Source: Prevotellaceae bacterium
GTDB taxonomy: Bacteria > Bacteroidota > Bacteroidia > Bacteroidales > UBA932
NCBI GenBank assembly: GCA_031284065.1
Contig: JAITAP010000242.1
Coordinates: 1-19,744, forward strand
Reading direction: 5' to 3'
DNA: 19,744 nucleotides
Shown: positions 16,662 to 19,744 of the stretch, piece by piece
Position numbering within the stretch: the stretch's first letter is position 1
How the letters are laid out: every line of letters starts with the position of its first letter
Notes under the pieces: model-generated
Told to the model about the DNA's origin: nothing
Databases searched by the model: none
What the model saw: only the letters and a program-made list of their open reading frames with translations
Translations under genes and position numbers: made by a program

Positions 16662-16984
16662 GGCTTTGTTGCAACGAGAGCGCATTTATAAAACCTAATA
16701 AATATTTTCAATTAATTCCCCGTAGGGGAATAATATCAATAGAAAAGATTTTGCCCGCTTTCGCCCCTTAGCCTATCCCGTAGGGATTTAACAGCGTCGT
16801 CATTTTCTATTATTCCCCTACGGGGAATAGAAAGGGGTGATACACGTTTTTCTATTGATATTATTCCCCTACGGGGAACCGCCGCGAAAGCGGAGTTCGG
16901 CGCAGCCAATTGGAACACAACTAATTGAAAATATTTATTAGACTTTATGTAATAGTTAGCATGTTATTCGTTGCAACAAAGTCC
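16662..16984. mobile_element. MITE-like palindromic element, 323 bp
   Basis: The ends are inverted repeats: GGCTTTGTTGCAACGA at 16662-16677 matches, with one extra base, the complement of 16968-16984. A second inverted pair, ATAAA-nn-CTAATAAATATTTTCAATTA (16688-16714), matches the complement of 16922-16948, its last 20 bp exactly. A third, 31-bp perfect pair lies inside. No protein is encoded; a 60-codon minus-strand frame (16736-16918) just reads through the palindromes. The GGCTTTGTTG end is similar to the termini of some IS5-family (IS903-like) elements. No target duplication is obvious, so mobility is inferred from structure. Confidence 0.65.
16716..16878. repeat. Internal inverted repeat and CCCCTACGGGG palindromes of the MITE
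   Basis: A 31-bp perfect inverted repeat joins 16716-16746 and 16848-16878 (arm begins TTCCCCGTAGGGGAATAATA). Palindromes of the ATTCCCC-TAC/GTA-GGGGAAT type occur at 16715-16731, 16812-16828 and 16863-16878, and a shorter ATCCCGTAGGGAT at 16775-16787. A CCGC-GAAA-GCGG hairpin with a GNRA-type loop follows at 16882-16893. RNA from either strand would fold strongly. Confidence 0.8.
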
Positions 16985-17178
16985 GCAAAAATACGAAAAT
17001 GGTACGTAATCAGCCAAGTCCATGAATGATACGAAATGAGCCGATTGTGGTACAAAATGCTATTGCCCGAAATCGTTGCTTTTCAGTAGAAAAATTTTAC
17101 GGAGCAGTAGTGAAAGCAAATGAGCATTTTAGCTGCGGAGCGTTTAGGGTTTTTAGGAGCTCCCCGCAGGTAGTTGCG
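16985..17178. other. Non-coding spacer with no recognised feature
   Basis: This AT-rich part of the 593-bp gap between gldF and the ROK kinase gene shows no convincing reading frame, RNA gene or long repeat. It may be the remaining upstream region of the kinase gene or a decayed fragment of something once next to gldF. Confidence 0.5.
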
Positions 17179-17210
17179 CTTGTAAGTTTGGAGATTTTCA
17201 TGTAAGTTTG
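17179..17210 (+). promoter_or_regulatory. Probable promoter of the ROK kinase gene, with duplicated 10-mer
   Basis: TAAGTTTG at 17203-17210 fits TAnnTTTG. CTTG at 17179-17182, 20 bp upstream, is a near-match to TTTG. The 10-mer TGTAAGTTTG occurs twice, at 17181 and 17201, so two start points 20 bp apart are possible. The ATG follows 20 bp after the second copy. Confidence 0.55.
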
Positions 17211-17230
17211 CACAATAATAATTTAAAAAA

Positions 17231-18238
17231 ATGAAAAAAGTTGTATTAGGAGTTGACGTTGGCGGCACCAACACCAAGCTTGGGCTTGTGGATGGCGAGG
17301 GCAATATTTTAGCCGAAAGCAGCATCCCCACCCCCGCAAACACGTCCGGCGTGAGCGCCGCCGATTTTGTAAAGCAGCTTTGCGAAGCGGCTTTTGTATT
17401 GCAGCACCAGCCAAGCGAAGCGTTTGAGGTGATAGGAGTCGGCGCGGGAGCGCCAAATGCCAACTACAGCAAGGGGACTGTGGAGTTCGCCGCCAACCTG
17501 CCGTGGCCTCACGAGGTTGTTCCCTTTGCAGCGCTAATCCAAACCTACTTTCCCAACCTTCCCGTAAAGGTAACCAACGACGCCAACGCCGCCGCCATTG
17601 GCGAAAAGGTGTACGGAGGCGCAAAAAGCATGAACGATTTTGTTGTGATAACGCTGGGCACGGGGCTGGGCAGCGGCATTGTTGTGGGGGGAAGGCTGGT
17701 GTACGGCTGCGACGGCTTTGCAGGCGAAGTAGGGCACATTATCATGATACCCGGCGGACGGCTCTGCGGCTGCGGCAGGGCGGGATGCCTGGAAACATAC
17801 GTGTCGGCAACGGGGCTAAAGCAAACCGCCTTTGAGGTAATGTCGCACCGGTACTTTAGCGGGAAAAGTTTGCTCAAGGCAATTTCATTCAACGAAATCA
17901 CGCCCAAGTATATCGCCGACGCCGCCCAGCAGGGCGACAGCATGGCGCTGGAGGTGTTTGAAAAAACCGGAGAAATGCTGGGGCTGGCATTGGCAAACAC
18001 TGTTGCCTTCAGTAGCCCCGAAGCCATCTTCCTGTACGGCGGCTTGGCAAACTCCGGCGACCTGCTGCTGGAGCCTACCCGCAAATCGATGAACAAAAAT
18101 ATGCTGAAAAACTACTGCAAGCGCAACGCTCACGGGCAAATCGTGCAGGAGGCAAACACGCAGCTGCGGCTCTCGCACCTCTGCAACAAAAACGGCGCGG
18201 TGCTCGGCGCGGCGGCGCTCGTGTGGCATGAAAAATAG
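17231..18238 (+). CDS. ROK-family sugar kinase, probable glucokinase
   Basis: The protein has 335 residues, a normal ROK length. The N-terminal ATP-binding block GVDVGGTNTK (7-16), catalytic Asp117 in TNDANAAAIGE, a second phosphate-binding block TLGTGLGSGIVV (141-152), sugar-binding Glu166 and His169 in GEVGHI, and the zinc motif CGCGRAGCLE (Cys179, Cys181, Cys186) are all intact. Members phosphorylate glucose or N-acetyl sugars with ATP in the cytoplasm; glucose is the most probable substrate by similarity, but ManNAc, GlcNAc or fructose cannot be excluded. No DNA-binding domain precedes the kinase, so it is not a NagC/XylR-type repressor. It appears to have its own promoter after the MITE-like element. 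Confidence 0.92.
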   Translation: MKKVVLGVDVGGTNTKLGLVDGEGNILAESSIPTPANTSGVSAADFVKQLCEAAFVLQHQPSEAFEVIGVGAGAPNANYSKGTVEFAANLPWPHEVVPFAALIQTYFPNLPVKVTNDANAAAIGEKVYGGAKSMNDFVVITLGTGLGSGIVVGGRLVYGCDGFAGEVGHIIMIPGGRLCGCGRAGCLETYVSATGLKQTAFEVMSHRYFSGKSLLKAISFNEITPKYIADAAQQGDSMALEVFEKTGEMLGLALANTVAFSSPEAIFLYGGLANSGDLLLEPTRKSMNKNMLKNYCKRNAHGQIVQEANTQLRLSHLCNKNGAVLGAAALVWHEK

Positions 18239-18306
18239 AGGTTGGATATTAAGCATTAGAGTTTGGACGTTTAGAAATAACGAATTAAATTAATCCCAGC
18301 TTTTTG

Positions 18307-18807
18307 ATGAATTGGAAGCGTTACCCCATACGAGCCGTTAAGCAAGTTGCGTACTTTTACATTTTTTTCACCCTGCTGTACGCTATAATGCACGTGGCAA
18401 GCGGAAAATCGCTCGCCGCCATGCCCGATTTTTCTACGCTCTTTGCGCCGCGCCTGCTCATCGGGCTGGCGCTGCTGGGGCTGTGCTACCCCTTTGTGGG
18501 ATTTTTGTCGGTGAAAGAGCCTTTGCCAAAAGGCGGCTTGGAGAAGCACGGGCAGCCGCTGCGCGAAGTAATGTCAAAAAGCGGCTATAAGCCGGTGCGG
18601 AGCGAACGCGACAAGCTCGTTTTTCGCGCATACAGCCCCATGCGCCGCGTGCTGACCATGTTTGAGGACGATATTACGATGTCGCTGACGGATGACGGAG
18701 CGTTGCTCATCAGCGGGCTGCGCAAGGAGGTATCGCGCATACGCCTGCGGGTGGGCGATTACGTGAGGAGAACGGCTGACAGGCCGCAGGCGGAGGATAG
18801 TGAGTAG
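18307..18807 (+). CDS. Small two-helix membrane protein of unknown function
   Basis: The protein has 166 residues from the ATG at 18307; a TTG codon just before it is a less likely start. Two transmembrane helices are visible, at about 13-31 and 49-69, with a short loop between them. A cytoplasmic domain of about 95 residues follows, rich in charged residues and with alternating hydrophobic strands (YKPVRSERDKLVFRAYSPM, ITMSLTDDGALLISG). I do not recognise a named family and saw no catalytic motif. It lies 68 bp after the kinase and 15 bp before the YitT-family gene, so it is probably co-transcribed with the latter. Confidence 0.8.
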   Translation: MNWKRYPIRAVKQVAYFYIFFTLLYAIMHVASGKSLAAMPDFSTLFAPRLLIGLALLGLCYPFVGFLSVKEPLPKGGLEKHGQPLREVMSKSGYKPVRSERDKLVFRAYSPMRRVLTMFEDDITMSLTDDGALLISGLRKEVSRIRLRVGDYVRRTADRPQAEDSE

Positions 18808-18822
18808 CTTAAAAACGATTTT

Positions 18823-19744
18823 ATGCAAAAAAAACACGTCAACATACTGAAAGATTACGCCATTATGTCAATTGGCTTGCTCATCTTTGTGTTCGGATGG
18901 GTGGCTTTCATTATCCCCAACGGCATTGTAGGCGGGGGAATTAGCGGTATCGGCGCGCTGATTTACTACGCCACCGGCTTTGAGATTTCCTACTCTTACC
19001 TTCTGTCAAATATTTTGCTGCTGATGCTTGGCGTGCAAATCATAGGCCGGCACTTTGGGGCAAAAACCATTTTCGGCATTTTGCTCAGCACGGCGCTGTT
19101 TCACTACCTTCCGCAGGTAGTTCCCGATTCGCTGATAGCGCAAGTCCGGTCGGAGAACAACCTGCTGCTCTGGGCGCTTGTGGGAGGCATATTTGAGGGT
19201 ACGGGAGTCGGCTTGGTTTTCGCGCGCGGCGGAAGCACAGGCGGAACAGACATCCTTGCGCTCATCATCAACAAATTTAAGCATGTTAATCCGGGGCGGG
19301 TGCTGCTGTACTGCGACATTGTTATCATCGGCTCGTCCATATTCCTGCCCGACCGCACCATACTTTCGCTCCTTTACGGCGGCATTATGGTAGCGGTATC
19401 TACCTATGTAATTGACGCGCTGCTGGTCGGCTCAAAGCAAAGCTTGCAGGTGCTCATTTTTTCGGAGCGCTACGAGGCTATTGCCGACGAGGTTTGCAGG
19501 GTTATGGGGCGAGGCATTACCATGCTCTACGCCAAGGGGTGGTACACAAAGCACGAGCGAAACGTGCTGCTGCTGGTGGTGCGCAAGTACGAAGTCAACA
19601 CCGTTTACCGGATTATCAAAGAAATAGATAGAGATGCTTTCGTTTCTACGGCCAGCGTTACGGGTGTGTTTGGCGAGGGTTTTGAGCCTATCAAAGACGG
19701 AACAATAACGCTCATAAAGCGCAAAAGGGGCGCAAAAATTGCGA
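18823..19744 (+). CDS. YitT-family membrane protein (partial at right edge)
   Basis: The frame is open for 307 codons and meets the window end, which is near the expected C-terminus of the family (about 290-310 residues). The N-terminal part has about five to six membrane helices of the DUF161 type with the glycine-rich NGIVGGGISGIGALIYYATG and the later FARGGSTGGTDILALIINK. The C-terminal soluble part matches the DUF2179 pattern (ITMLYAKGWYTKHERNVLLL and VFGEGFEPIK). YitT proteins are widespread inner-membrane proteins, some linked to export or ion homeostasis, but the reaction is not established. It starts 15 bp after the small membrane protein gene. Confidence 0.9.
   Translation, partial: MQKKHVNILKDYAIMSIGLLIFVFGWVAFIIPNGIVGGGISGIGALIYYATGFEISYSYLLSNILLLMLGVQIIGRHFGAKTIFGILLSTALFHYLPQVVPDSLIAQVRSENNLLLWALVGGIFEGTGVGLVFARGGSTGGTDILALIINKFKHVNPGRVLLYCDIVIIGSSIFLPDRTILSLLYGGIMVAVSTYVIDALLVGSKQSLQVLIFSERYEAIADEVCRVMGRGITMLYAKGWYTKHERNVLLLVVRKYEVNTVYRIIKEIDRDAFVSTASVTGVFGEGFEPIKDGTITLIKRKRGAKIA

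Noticed and set aside
16715..16878. CRISPR array
   Set aside because: The CCCCTACGGGG palindromes are in both orientations and unevenly spaced, with no spacer pattern and no cas genes nearby.
16736..16918. 60-codon minus-strand frame with repeated PRRGII
   Set aside because: The repeated peptide is only the translation of the CCCCTACGGGG palindromes in the MITE-like element.
17231..18238. ROK transcriptional repressor (NagC/XylR type)
   Set aside because: The frame begins directly with the ATP-binding block and has no N-terminal winged-helix domain.

Overview
The window reads as chromosomal DNA of a Bacteroidetes bacterium, most likely from the order Bacteroidales. The sequence supports this in several ways: a TonB-dependent receptor with an N-terminal carboxypeptidase-regulatory-like domain, lipoproteins with relaxed lipoboxes, a GldF-type permease, A-rich start regions with no clear Shine-Dalgarno sequence, and -7 promoter elements of the Bacteroidetes TAnnTTTG type. 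Genes are moderately GC-rich, while most spacers are AT-rich and carry short repeated words. No rRNA, tRNA, CRISPR array, phage or transposase gene was seen.

Left part (1-7875). A minus-strand cassette encodes an ECF sigma factor, a small single-helix membrane protein that is probably its anti-sigma factor, and a lipoprotein with an extra C-terminal helix that runs off the left edge. Diverging from it is a plus-strand operon: TonB-dependent receptor, surface-type lipoprotein with a BIG_2 Ig-like domain and a parallel beta-helix, and a purple-acid-phosphatase-like lipoprotein. The set suggests regulated uptake at the outer membrane, possibly of a phosphorylated substrate.

Middle part (8108-14864, minus strand). 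A complete tripartite efflux operon (TolC-like channel, HlyD/MacA-like adaptor, MacB-type ATPase, MacB/FtsX-type permease) lies downstream of a large TPR protein. Between the phosphatase and the permease is a convergent, hairpin-rich zone containing an interspersed-type repeat.

Right part (15000-19744). mtgA (peptidoglycan glycosyltransferase) and gldF diverge from a short shared promoter region. After gldF comes a structured 323-bp palindromic element that looks like a MITE, then a ROK sugar kinase (probable glucokinase), a small two-helix membrane protein of unknown function, and a YitT-family membrane protein cut by the right edge.

The gene content is mostly conventional. The least explained material is non-coding: the MITE-like element after gldF, the palindromic repeats in spacers, the 15-bp tandem repeat before the TPR gene, and the sigma/anti-sigma/double-anchored lipoprotein cassette. 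I see no clear new enzymatic or defence system.
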